From Sinorhizobium sp. BG8 (GTDB taxonomy: Bacteria > Pseudomonadota > Alphaproteobacteria > Rhizobiales > Rhizobiaceae): a stretch of 64,000 nt of DNA. A model generated the notes under the pieces. That model made no database searches, had not been told where the DNA came from, and worked only from the letters and a program-made list of their open reading frames with translations. The stretch lies in assembly GCF_016864555.1 (NCBI RefSeq), contig NZ_CP044012.1:802501-866500 (forward strand), written 5' to 3'. The position numbers and the translations under genes were made by a program. Below are positions 9,225 to 17,551 of this stretch, piece by piece; the stretch's first letter is position 1, and each line of letters begins with the position of its first letter.

Positions 9225-10358
9225 TCACGCTCTCTGGTAGCTCTCGAAGGCGGCGAGCACGTCATCCCATGTAACGAACTCTCCCTCTGCTTCGAGCGGG
9301 AACATTCCGGGCAGGAACTTGTCGGCGAAGTATTTGTCGAGGTCCTCGAAGTGGTAGATCCCAGCGACGGTCTGGTCCGTGACCGCCTTCATGGCATCCT
9401 GGTTGACGATGCCGACGATGTTGGCTTCCGAGAACGCCTTCTGGTTCTCGGCCGAGAGGCCCCAATTGATCAGCGCGTGGTCGAGCTCACTGTTCGGCGC
9501 ATCCTTGGCGATGTTTACCGTGTCGAAATAGGCGAAAGTGCCTTCCTTCGGCGAGGCGATCTTGAGGTTGACGCCCTTGTCACCGGCCCATTTGATCATG
9601 GGCTCCCAGCCCATGCCCATGACGATTTCCTTGCGGCTGAACATGTCGGAAATCTCACCAAGGCTCGAAGGTATGGTGCGGGAATTCTGCTTGACCTTGA
9701 CCATGAGGTCAACGGTGGCATCGAGCTGGGCCCTGGTCATCTTGCTCGGGTCATCAAGGCCGTTTGCCACCTTCGACCAAGTGACGATCATGCTCATGAC
9801 GTCCGGATAGCCGACGACCTTGCCCTTGTATTCTGGCTTGAGAAGGTCGAGCCAGCTCTTGGGCTCCTCGACCAGGTCGGGATTGTAGAGAAGCGGGATG
9901 GAGCTGAAGGTGAAGGGGACGCCGTAGAGCTTGCCATCCACGCGCAGGAACTTGTCGAGTTCCTTGACCCGCGGATGCATGCTGGCGAGGTTCGGAACCA
10001 AGCTTTCATCGATCGGGTCGAGCAGTTCGCTCTGCCCGCAGAAGCCGACATACTGATAGATCAGCGTGGTGAGATCGATCGAGCCGATACCGCCGCCACG
10101 CAACTTGGTTATGATGTCTTCGATCGCCGAGATGTACGTCGTCTGCATGCTGACGCCGGCCTTGTCGAGAAGATCCTTCGACTTGAAGGCAAGGTCATAG
10201 CCCTCCCAGCCGAGAAAGGCGACATCACCGGCAGCGAGAACCGGCTTCATGCCAAACCCCGCGATAGCGGTGAGGCCGGCTGCGCCGATCATGAAATGAC
10301 GACGGCTGACGCCGAGCGAGCTCTTGAATTTCGAAGATTTTTCGAAGTGTTGTGTCAT
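9225..10358 (-). CDS. Periplasmic solute-binding protein, PotD-like, Tat signal
   Basis: This 377-residue binding protein belongs to the spermidine/putrescine-type family (bacterial extracellular solute-binding protein group 1/8). The N-terminus has a twin-arginine signal (SRRHFMIGAAG, near residues 18-28) followed by a hydrophobic stretch and ALAA-like cleavage region, so it is exported folded. It is the first transport gene of the operon, 50 bp downstream of the SDR gene, and delivers substrate to the permeases encoded downstream. The Tat route is frequent in rhizobial PotD-like proteins. The ligand is unknown. Confidence 0.88.
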   Translation of the reverse strand: MTQHFEKSSKFKSSLGVSRRHFMIGAAGLTAIAGFGMKPVLAAGDVAFLGWEGYDLAFKSKDLLDKAGVSMQTTYISAIEDIITKLRGGGIGSIDLTTLIYQYVGFCGQSELLDPIDESLVPNLASMHPRVKELDKFLRVDGKLYGVPFTFSSIPLLYNPDLVEEPKSWLDLLKPEYKGKVVGYPDVMSMIVTWSKVANGLDDPSKMTRAQLDATVDLMVKVKQNSRTIPSSLGEISDMFSRKEIVMGMGWEPMIKWAGDKGVNLKIASPKEGTFAYFDTVNIAKDAPNSELDHALINWGLSAENQKAFSEANIVGIVNQDAMKAVTDQTVAGIYHFEDLDKYFADKFLPGMFPLEAEGEFVTWDDVLAAFESYQRA

Positions 10359-10407
10359 GTCATTCCCCTTTTCTGTGTTGCTTTTGTCTGTTGTTGCGCG
10401 TCGCCGA

Positions 10408-11196
10408 TCAGCGGATGATATGCCCCCCGTCGATCACCAGTTCCGATCCGGTCGTATAGGGACTGCGGTCGGAAGCCAGATAGACCACCGCCCAGCCGAT
10501 ATCCTCGGGCGAGCCTATGCCCAGGGGCGCGAGCGTCTGCCATTCGGCCCGCACGGCGGACGTATCCGGGTCGCCACGTTTTGCGGCAACGTCCACGATC
10601 TCCCGCTCCAGCATCGGCGTGTTGATGCAGCCGGGATGAATGGAGTTGACGCGGATACGGGTGTTGCGCTGCGCGCAATCGAGCGCTGCGGCCCGGGTGA
10701 AATGAGCGACCGCCGCCTTTGAGGCGCAGTACGCGGTGTTCAATCCATCAGCGATATTGGCGAAGTTCGAGGCTATGTTGATGATCGATCCGCTCTTCCG
10801 CGGCAGCATGGCCTTGACCGCCGCCCGGGTGCCGAGGAACACGGATTCGACATTGACCTGGAAGACATGGCGGAAATCCTCAAGCGAGGTTTCGATCAGT
10901 CCGCGGGTGAGCTGGATGCCGGCACAGTTGGCGAGAATATCGAGCTGGCCCTGTTCGGAGAGGATCCTGCCCGTGACAATCTCCCAGCCCGCTTCGTCGC
11001 GAACATCCTGGCGGATTGCGCGGGCGGCAGGACCGATTGCATCCGCGGTCGCCTCTGCCGCATCTGCATCGATGTCCGTGAGATAGACCGTGGCGCCTTC
11101 CGCGGCCAGCAGGCGGGCGGCGGCGCGTCCGATGCCGGAGCCGGCTCCGGTTACGAGCGCTATCTTACCCTCAACCCATCCGCGTCCGGCGTACAT
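10408..11196 (-). CDS. SDR-family NAD(P)-dependent oxidoreductase
   Basis: This classical short-chain dehydrogenase has a Rossmann motif TGAGSGIG near the N-terminus, a catalytic serine in SGSIINIAS and the active-site block YCASK. ATG at 11196 gives 262 residues and places GKIALVTG about ten residues in, as is usual. An alternative ATG at 11235 would add 13 residues. It lies between the Rieske reductase and the transport genes on the same strand, so it probably oxidises an alcohol or reduces a carbonyl made from the imported compound. Confidence 0.87.
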   Translation of the reverse strand: MYAGRGWVEGKIALVTGAGSGIGRAAARLLAAEGATVYLTDIDADAAEATADAIGPAARAIRQDVRDEAGWEIVTGRILSEQGQLDILANCAGIQLTRGLIETSLEDFRHVFQVNVESVFLGTRAAVKAMLPRKSGSIINIASNFANIADGLNTAYCASKAAVAHFTRAAALDCAQRNTRIRVNSIHPGCINTPMLEREIVDVAAKRGDPDTSAVRAEWQTLAPLGIGSPEDIGWAVVYLASDRSPYTTGSELVIDGGHIIR

Positions 11197-11266
11197 TTTT
11201 TCGCCACTTTCAAGAACAGATGAAAAAGCATGCATAGTGTTGTCACCACTCTATTTTGCGGGACAT

Positions 11267-11279
11267 ACCCCCGCCGGGT
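11267..11279. promoter_or_regulatory. ACCC-N5-GGGT inverted repeat upstream of SDR gene
   Basis: ACCC, five bases, then GGGT, flanked by AT and TAT. It lies in the short gap between the reductase stop and the SDR start, 70-80 bp upstream of the chosen SDR start. Its spacing equals the sites at 2864 and 20377, but the core between the half-sites differs. Confidence 0.3.
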
Positions 11280-11291
11280 TATTTCAGGCGC

Positions 11292-12284
11292 TCAGATGTC
11301 AAGCGTGAGGGTCGGGGTTACCGCGCGCGAAACGCAGGGCATCATCGTCTTTCCGGCGGCACGCTCAGTTTCGGTCAGCAGCGCGTCCCGATGATCCGGA
11401 ACGCCATCGAGCACGCGGCATTCGCATGTTCCGCAGAAGCCCTGCTCGCAGGACGACGGAAGATCATGCCCCGCCTGCCTGAGCGCTTCGAGGACGCTGC
11501 AGTCGGCCGCAACGTCGACATGGCCGCCGCTACGGGCGAGGAAGACGCGAATGGATCCGTCGCCGGGGAGCACGGGGGGCGCGGATGCGCCGAAACGCTC
11601 GATATGGAGCCGGGACCCGAGACCGTCCGCGGCGAACCGCTGTTCCAGTTCATCGAGCAGTCCGCGGGGCCCACAGGCGTAGATCTCGCTACATCCCCTC
11701 GCCGCCGCGACAATCTCCTCTATCTCGATGTGCGCCCGCTCATCGGCCGGACGGAGATCGACGCGTCCAGCATCGACGCCTGCGAGCGGGCCGAGGAAGG
11801 ACATGCGATCCCGGCTCCGGGCCCCATAGATGAGACGCCAGTCCACCCCTCTTGACGCTGCATGAAGGACCATCGGCAGTATCGGGGTGATGCCTATGCC
11901 GCCGGCGACGAAAAGATAGCGTTGCGAAGGCACGAGGACGAAAGCATTGCGCGGGCCCACCAGGCTCACGGTCTGGCCGATCCGCAGATCTTCGTGCACC
12001 TCGCGAGAACCTCCCCGCCCGTCCTCCTGCCGAAGCACCGCAATCCGATACTGGCTGAGGTCACGGGGATCGCCACAGAGCGAGTATTGCCGAACGAGCC
12101 CCGAGGGTAGACAGAGATCGACATGTGCGCCCGGCGTCCAGGCAGGGAGATCCCTGCCGTCGGCCGCCCGCATTGCGAACGATACGATGCCATCCGCTTC
12201 AAGGGTGATCTGGACGATCCGCGCAGTGAAGCGGACGTTTGCGGCCGCCGCCGCAACTTCCCGGCTTGCGACCGCCGACATCAT
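11292..12284 (-). CDS. Ferredoxin/flavin reductase of Rieske oxygenase (PDR/VanB-type)
   Basis: This 330-residue electron-transfer protein passes electrons from NAD(P)H through flavin to a plant-type 2Fe-2S centre. The flavin-binding block RQYSLCGDP and the nucleotide-binding GGIGITPI are in the first two thirds. The C-terminal cluster block CEQGFCGTCECRV, with a further Cys in MMPCVS, supplies the four ligands. The start at 12284 lies within the stop of the oxygenase gene (TGATGATG), with GAGGAGGG just upstream. The fused flavin-then-ferredoxin order is typical of phthalate dioxygenase reductase and VanB. Its partner is the oxygenase encoded directly upstream. Confidence 0.9.
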   Translation of the reverse strand: MMSAVASREVAAAAANVRFTARIVQITLEADGIVSFAMRAADGRDLPAWTPGAHVDLCLPSGLVRQYSLCGDPRDLSQYRIAVLRQEDGRGGSREVHEDLRIGQTVSLVGPRNAFVLVPSQRYLFVAGGIGITPILPMVLHAASRGVDWRLIYGARSRDRMSFLGPLAGVDAGRVDLRPADERAHIEIEEIVAAARGCSEIYACGPRGLLDELEQRFAADGLGSRLHIERFGASAPPVLPGDGSIRVFLARSGGHVDVAADCSVLEALRQAGHDLPSSCEQGFCGTCECRVLDGVPDHRDALLTETERAAGKTMMPCVSRAVTPTLTLDI

Positions 12285-13324
12285 CAGCGTCCCTCCTCGA
12301 CCAGCGCGGAGCTGACGAATTCGTTGAACGCACGCCGATAGTTCAGTGTGAAGAGATCGGCCGGAACGGAATGTTCGACGTAGCTGCCGTCCCAATCGAT
12401 TTCACGCGGTTCCAGCGCTCCTGCGATCGGCAGGTCTTCGCGGTAGACCATTTCCTCGATACGCAGGCATTCGTCGAGGCCGGCTCCCGTGTAGGTGCGT
12501 TCATTTGCGACGCCCCAGAAGATCATCACGTGATCGTAGGCCATGGGCGACGGGAACCCGGCGACGATGCGCTTGCCGTAGTTGGCATAGTCGTAGGTGA
12601 TCGTGGCTAGGCCCGGCGCGGTGCAGTGATAGTACATTTCGCAGTCGCCATCGTTGGCCCAGTCGCCGTTGCCGGCAGAAAGCGTGCGCTGCATGAAGAT
12701 ATCGATACCCTCGCGCCTGACCTTGAGCGGCTCGACAATGTGCGGAGACGGACCCATCGAGACTTCGTGCACGAAGGGGAAATGTGCGACATCGCGGAAG
12801 TTTTCGATCGCGACCGCAACACCCGTTTCGGAATCGAGCGGCGGGCCGGCGAGCCATTCGAGATCCAGATCCTTCCAGGCATCGACTTCATAGATCGGCA
12901 TGGCGGGCTGCTCGAGCACGGTCCAGACGTGGCCCCATTTCTCGATCGCGGGATAGGAAGCGATGGCGGCCCGCGGCGGGATCTTCGCCTGATCGTCCAG
13001 GGACGGGATATGGCTGCACTTGCCGTCGGCGGCGGCAAACTGCCAGCCGTGATAGGGACAGGCGATTGCCTCGCCATGGACCTTGCCCTGCGCGAAATCA
13101 CCGCCGCGATGGGGACAGCGGCGCGACTGCACGACCGCCTTGCCTGAAGCGGTGCGGTAGACCACGAGCCTTTCACCGAGCAGTACGGCCGGCTGCGGCG
13201 TATCCAGATCGGCAGATCGGGCAACCGCCCACCACTGGCGCCTCATGGCGCGTTCAGCAGCATCGCGCTTGGGGCCGGAAAGCTGTGGCAGGTCTTCCCA
13301 GGGTTTGCGAACCGTGTCGAGCAT
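12284..13324 (-). CDS. Rieske 2Fe-2S aromatic-ring/N- or O-dealkylating oxygenase
   Basis: This 346-residue catalytic subunit has a Rieske cluster motif (CPHRGGDF and CPYHGW, near residues 67-91) and the mononuclear iron block NFRDVAHFPFVHE, whose Asp and His residues bind iron. The size fits the VanA/phenoxybenzoate-dioxygenase branch of homomeric oxygenases. ATG at 13324 is chosen over ATG 13339 because GGAG lies six bases before it. It heads the minus-strand unit that also encodes its reductase, an SDR and a PotABCD-type importer, so it probably hydroxylates or dealkylates the imported compound. Candidate control repeats lie upstream at 13391-13463. Confidence 0.9.
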   Translation of the reverse strand: MLDTVRKPWEDLPQLSGPKRDAAERAMRRQWWAVARSADLDTPQPAVLLGERLVVYRTASGKAVVQSRRCPHRGGDFAQGKVHGEAIACPYHGWQFAAADGKCSHIPSLDDQAKIPPRAAIASYPAIEKWGHVWTVLEQPAMPIYEVDAWKDLDLEWLAGPPLDSETGVAVAIENFRDVAHFPFVHEVSMGPSPHIVEPLKVRREGIDIFMQRTLSAGNGDWANDGDCEMYYHCTAPGLATITYDYANYGKRIVAGFPSPMAYDHVMIFWGVANERTYTGAGLDECLRIEEMVYREDLPIAGALEPREIDWDGSYVEHSVPADLFTLNYRRAFNEFVSSALVEEGR

Positions 13325-13390
13325 GCGTGTCTCCGTCATTTGATGACGGCCACTCCCAGACCGTCGGAATGCGTAAACATTGCCGACAGA

Positions 13391-13463
13391 TTCTGCGCAT
13401 GTCAAATATTTTTGGCAATTCTCAATTTATTTTGCGCATTTCAGAAGCCATATTTCTGCGCAT
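13391..13463. promoter_or_regulatory. Three TTNTGCGCAT direct repeats upstream of Rieske gene
   Basis: TTCTGCGCAT occurs at 13391-13400 and 13454-13463, with TTTTGCGCAT at 13430-13439, in an AT-rich stretch between the Rieske start and the Lrp-type gene. The repeats are followed by GT, TT and TT. Multiple spaced sites in AT-rich DNA fit an Lrp/AsnC-type operator, and such a regulator is encoded next door. The assignment is inferred. Confidence 0.5.
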
Positions 13464-13470
13464 TTCGAAA

Positions 13471-13938
13471 TTAGTCAGTTATTTCAACAGGAAGTGCGAA
13501 ACGGATCTTGTGCACATCGACTTCGTTCAGGATTCGCACCGAACTGACGCCCGGCAGAGCGCAGATCTTCTGGCGCAATTCCCACAGAGCAGCCTGATCG
13601 GCACACAACACCTGCGCGCAGATATCGGCGTCGCCCAGGGTGGTGGAGAGGTAGGACACCTCGCTCCAGTCGGCGAGGGTCGCGACGATGCCGGAATGTG
13701 CGCCAGGCAGGACCGAGAGGAACATCAGCGCCATGTGCGACGGCCCGAGCTTCGTCGGATCGGCAAAGGCGACGATCTGCAGAATGCCTTCGTCCTGAAG
13801 CCGCTTCAGTCGCAGCCTGACAGTGGCTTCGGCTATGCCAAGGTTACGGGCGACCTCTCGCAGCGGCCGCCGGCCGTCATTCTGCAGCTCGCGGATGATG
13901 TTGCGGTCGAGTTCGTCTATGCGCGTCGAGTGCATCAT
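13471..13938 (-). CDS. Lrp/AsnC-family transcriptional regulator
   Basis: This 155-residue regulator has an N-terminal AsnC helix-turn-helix (DELDRNIIRELQNDGR, then VARNLGIAEATVRLRLKRL, within residues 5-55) and a C-terminal RAM-type ligand domain. ATG at 13938, or the adjacent ATG at 13935, gives the normal family length; a longer frame extends upstream but adds a Cys-rich tail without homology. Proteins of this family bind amino acids or related metabolites and act on nearby operons. The likely target is the Rieske operon, whose promoter region is about 70 bp from its stop. Confidence 0.9.
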   Translation of the reverse strand: MMHSTRIDELDRNIIRELQNDGRRPLREVARNLGIAEATVRLRLKRLQDEGILQIVAFADPTKLGPSHMALMFLSVLPGAHSGIVATLADWSEVSYLSTTLGDADICAQVLCADQAALWELRQKICALPGVSSVRILNEVDVHKIRFALPVEITD

Positions 13939-14197
13939 GATTGGACAACCTGTTTGTTCGCCACAGCCGCATTTACAGCCTTGTTGCGGTTTTGGCGAGC
14001 CTGCGGCCACGCACCGGCAAGTGGCCTCCCTCCTCGCTAAACAATCCCCTCCTGCACAGCCTTTCAGTTCGCATGCCACTCCGGAAAATTCACCTATTGC
14101 CATCTTTGAAATTTGGTGAAACGATTAAGCAGCTGGTTTGAAGCAGATAAACATGCACTGGAGCGATGGAATGCACCTGAGCCAGCGAGGGGGAATC

Positions 14198-15253
14198 ATG
14201 GCAGGCAAATCGGCGGATAGACCGGCTGGAAGGCGGCCGCGCATCGGGATCAAGGAGATCGCCGAACTGGCGAACCTTTCGAAGACTGCCGTATCCTATG
14301 CCCTTAACGGCACTGGTCGCCTCGACGCCGATACCCGTGCAAGGGTGATCGCAATTGCCCGCGAGCATGGGTATCAGGCCAATCTCCATGCTCGCAGTCT
14401 CCGCGGGAAGGGCTTCGGTGCGCTGGCGGTCTTTGCCTCTGTTCCACCGACGATGACCGAAATCATCTCCACCACCGACTACTTCATCCGTCTCTGGCAG
14501 GGTGCCGTGAGTGCCGCCCTGGAGCGCGGCTACATGCTGTTGCTTGCACCATTCGGCACGGGACCGGAACTGCTGGGCAACATGCCAATCGATGGTGGAA
14601 TCATCATCGACCCGATCCGTCAGGACCCTATCCTCGAGCATCTCACCGCCAAGGGGCTGCCCACTGTCCTCGTCGGCAAATCACAGGACGAGCGGGACAG
14701 CCTGAACTTTACCGTCGACAGCCCCCATGGAGCGCTGGCGACCGATATTTTCAGTCACTTCCGCAGCCGTGGCGCAGAACGGATCGGCGTCATACTGGCG
14801 TCGCAGCAATATTCCTACAGCGTCGAGGTACGACGAGCCTATCTCGACTGGATTGCGTTGACCGGGCAGGACGATCTGTTCGTGGAAATCGATGAAGCTC
14901 CCCTCGAATCGGCCGGCTATGCGGCGGCGCAGCGTTTGCTCTCCTGCCATCTGAGGCCTGATGCCATCTATACTTCGCTCGACCGCCTTGCCGTGGGTGC
15001 GTTCTTTGCAGCCGAACGCGCGCAGATCAGGGTACCCGACGAACTTCTGATCGCGGCCGGCAGCGACGGCGCCGTTACGCGGACCGCACCTGTCGCCATC
15101 ACGGCTCTTGATCTTCATCCGGATCTGCTCGGCAGGAGTGCGGTCGAGATGCTGATCAATCAGATCGAACAGGAAGCCGACCCCCATGAAGTCCTGGTTC
15201 CCGGCGATATCGTCTTCCGCGGATCGACGGATCGACCTGCAGCGGTAGCTTAG
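14198..15253 (+). CDS. LacI-family transcriptional regulator
   Basis: This 351-residue regulator has an N-terminal LacI helix-turn-helix (IKEIAELANLSKTAVSYALN, about residues 16-35) followed by the hinge and a periplasmic-binding-protein-like effector domain. ATG at 14198 is chosen because AGGGGGAATC precedes it. A longer frame from 14138 has no better signal. It is transcribed away from the Lrp gene and heads a plus-strand unit with the triple-RidA and deacetylase genes. The effector may be a sugar or a nucleoside-like molecule. Confidence 0.9.
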   Translation: MAGKSADRPAGRRPRIGIKEIAELANLSKTAVSYALNGTGRLDADTRARVIAIAREHGYQANLHARSLRGKGFGALAVFASVPPTMTEIISTTDYFIRLWQGAVSAALERGYMLLLAPFGTGPELLGNMPIDGGIIIDPIRQDPILEHLTAKGLPTVLVGKSQDERDSLNFTVDSPHGALATDIFSHFRSRGAERIGVILASQQYSYSVEVRRAYLDWIALTGQDDLFVEIDEAPLESAGYAAAQRLLSCHLRPDAIYTSLDRLAVGAFFAAERAQIRVPDELLIAAGSDGAVTRTAPVAITALDLHPDLLGRSAVEMLINQIEQEADPHEVLVPGDIVFRGSTDRPAAVA

Positions 15254-15331
15254 TTCGAAACGCCCACAGCAATCCGGTGGAGCAACTTCATTCACATACA
15301 CAACTTATAGTTACATTTTTAGAGGTATGAC

Positions 15332-16564
15332 ATGCAAAAGCAGTATGCATCGCCGGCGGGCCATTGGCAGTGGGCGATACCTGTCCATCACAAGCAAGGC
15401 GTCCGCTCCGGCGAAATGATCTGGCTTGGCGGCCAGTCGGACCTCGGCACCGACGGCACGATCCGCAACCCGGACAGCTTGGAGCGGCAGGTCGACGGTT
15501 CGCTTGAAAACCTTGATCGCGTGCTCCGCGAGTTCGGCGCCGATCTTTTGGACCTGACCAAGCTGCTTTGCTTCTACGTCCACGACCATGGGGCGGGAGA
15601 AATCGAACTTCTCGACATGATAGCCGCGCGGCTCCCGGAAGGTGCGCGTCCCGCAATTACGGCGATACCATTGCCTTATCTTGCATATCCCGGCCAGAAA
15701 TTGCTCATCGAAGGGTATGCGATGCAAGCCGCCGATGGGTCTCGACTGCCGCGGAAATACGCAAGCTCGAGCGACGCCACACCCCTGCCTGCACCTTTCG
15801 CCAGTGCAGTTCGTTGCGGCAAGATGATCTTCGTCAGTGCCCAGACGCCGATGCTCGAAGGAAGCCTTGCCTACCCCGGGGACATCATCGCCCAGACACG
15901 GCAGGTCATGCGCCAGATCGGCGCGGTGCTCGGGGATTTCGGTGCCGGCTTCGACGACGTCGTCAAGATCAATCGCTGGTATGTCGGCCAGGGCAAGGCC
16001 GAGGACTTCGAACCGGCTGCGATTGCCTGCGGCGCTCATTTCAATGAGCCGGGACCGGCGGCTACCGGTATCCCAGTGCCGCGGCACTCCCTGGACGGCC
16101 ACCTGATCAAGATCGAGGTCGTCGCCATGCTCGGGGAAGACGGTACGCGCCTGCCGCGTCGCCATGCCTGGCCCGAAAGCCTGTGGGACTGGACGATCAA
16201 GCTGCCCTATCACCATGGCCTGAAATGCCACGACATGATCTTCCTGGGTGGGCAGGTTTCGCTCGACAAGCAGGGGTGTGCCGTCGATCCCGACCAGATG
16301 AAGCCACAGACCCGGCAGGCCATGGTCCACATCGGCACCATCCTCGGGGAACTCGGCGCCTCCTACGCGGACGTGTGCAAGCTTACGACGATGTATGAGG
16401 GGCCCACGGGGCTCGATGCAATGCACGAGAATCTGGAGATCCGCTCGTCGTTCATGCCGGATCCCGGCCCCGCCACCACCCAGATCGTTTTCCCGGCTCT
16501 CGCCTATCCCGGCATGATCATCGAGATCGATGCCTTCGCGATGGTCGAGCCGGATCAGGCCTGA
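15332..16564 (+). CDS. Tandem triple RidA/YjgF-domain protein
   Basis: This 410-residue protein contains three consecutive RidA-like domains, at about residues 18-135, 150-270 and 285-405. Each ends in a similar strand block (AITAIPLPYLAYPGQ, AATGIPVPRHSLDG, ATTQIVFPALAYPG). RidA proteins deaminate reactive enamines and imines, and most are about 130 residues. Only the first domain keeps an arginine at the catalytic position before these blocks; the other two have glycine there. AGAGG lies 7 bases before the ATG. It is followed after 27 bp by a deacetylase. The multi-domain form suggests one active site plus scaffold domains, or intramolecular trimer formation. Confidence 0.85.
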   Translation: MQKQYASPAGHWQWAIPVHHKQGVRSGEMIWLGGQSDLGTDGTIRNPDSLERQVDGSLENLDRVLREFGADLLDLTKLLCFYVHDHGAGEIELLDMIAARLPEGARPAITAIPLPYLAYPGQKLLIEGYAMQAADGSRLPRKYASSSDATPLPAPFASAVRCGKMIFVSAQTPMLEGSLAYPGDIIAQTRQVMRQIGAVLGDFGAGFDDVVKINRWYVGQGKAEDFEPAAIACGAHFNEPGPAATGIPVPRHSLDGHLIKIEVVAMLGEDGTRLPRRHAWPESLWDWTIKLPYHHGLKCHDMIFLGGQVSLDKQGCAVDPDQMKPQTRQAMVHIGTILGELGASYADVCKLTTMYEGPTGLDAMHENLEIRSSFMPDPGPATTQIVFPALAYPGMIIEIDAFAMVEPDQA

Positions 16565-16591
16565 GATCGTCTTCAACAACGAGGGAACATC

Positions 16592-17470
16592 ATGACCAAG
16601 CCAAAGAATGTACAAGTCGCGCTGACGTTCGACTACGACGCCATGTCGGTCTGGATCGGAGGCCTCGGCCCCAATTCCCCCTGCGCGATGTCGCGGGGCG
16701 AATTCGGCCCCCAGGGTGTGCGCCGCATCCTCGCCCTGCTGAAAGAACACGAGATCAGGGCGACCTTCTTCGTGCCCGGCCACACGGCGCTCGCCTTCCC
16801 GAAAACGGTGGAGGACATCGCCGCCGCAGGTCACGAGATCGGCCATCACGGCTGGGTGCACGAGAATCCCGCGGCGCTGACGGCCGACCAGGAACGGCAC
16901 GTTCTCGAGAAGGGTTTCGAAGCGCTGGAAAAGGTCGTGGGCATTCGCCCTCGCGGCTATCGCTCTCCGGGTTGGGAGAATAGCGTCAACACCATTCCGC
17001 TGCTTGTGGAATACGGTTTCAACTATGAAAGCAGCCTGATGGGCTCGGAATACAGCCCCTACTGGTGCCGCATCGGCGACGAGTGGTCCCCGACGGAGCC
17101 GTGGAAATGGGGCAAGCCCGTCGACCTCGTCGAACTGCCGGTTTCCTGGATGCTCGACGACTTCCTCTACTTCGAATACGTGCCGCTGCCCAACGGCTAT
17201 CTGCCAGGTGGACACAGCCCGCGCGCGGTGCTGCAGACCTGGATCGACGAATTCGACTACCTCTATGAGAAGGTCGGCGAAGGCATCTTCATTCCCACCA
17301 TGCATCCGCAGGTGACCGGACGCGGCGCGCGCATGTTCATGCTCGAAGGCCTCATCCGGCACATTGCCGGCAAGCCCGGCGTGACCTTCACGACGTGCAA
17401 CGACTATGTCGACCAGTGGCGGATCGGCAAGACACCATCCCTGCCGGTCGATGCCGCACCGGCCGAGTGA
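16592..17470 (+). CDS. NodB-type deacetylase family hydrolase (second copy)
   Basis: This 292-residue paralogue of the protein encoded at 3445-4332 has the same motifs: TFDYD near residues 11-15, GHEIGHHGWVHENP and GYRSPGWE. It has no signal peptide, so it acts in the cytoplasm. It is the last gene of the LacI-RidA-deacetylase unit, and a terminator begins 23 bp downstream. The two paralogues align along their full length but differ at many positions, so they likely have different or partly overlapping substrates. A PuuE-like amide or ureide hydrolase role is inferred. Confidence 0.8.
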   Translation: MTKPKNVQVALTFDYDAMSVWIGGLGPNSPCAMSRGEFGPQGVRRILALLKEHEIRATFFVPGHTALAFPKTVEDIAAAGHEIGHHGWVHENPAALTADQERHVLEKGFEALEKVVGIRPRGYRSPGWENSVNTIPLLVEYGFNYESSLMGSEYSPYWCRIGDEWSPTEPWKWGKPVDLVELPVSWMLDDFLYFEYVPLPNGYLPGGHSPRAVLQTWIDEFDYLYEKVGEGIFIPTMHPQVTGRGARMFMLEGLIRHIAGKPGVTFTTCNDYVDQWRIGKTPSLPVDAAPAE

Positions 17471-17492
17471 AACTCGATAGCTGAACGACAAA

Positions 17493-17520
17493 GCCGCCGG
17501 ACATTCCGGCGGCTCTTTTC
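17493..17520 (+). terminator. Rho-independent terminator
   Basis: GCCGCCGGA and TCCGGCGGC form a 9-bp stem around CAT, followed by TCTTTTC. It lies between convergent genes and ends the LacI-RidA-deacetylase unit. Confidence 0.85.
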
Positions 17521-17551
17521 GATCCCGTCTGGATGCAGCTGGACAACGATC

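Noticed and set aside
15311-17491. Minus-strand open frame of about 726 codons
   Set aside because: It covers the triple RidA and deacetylase genes on the other strand. Composition is typical of an antisense shadow and no motif is present.
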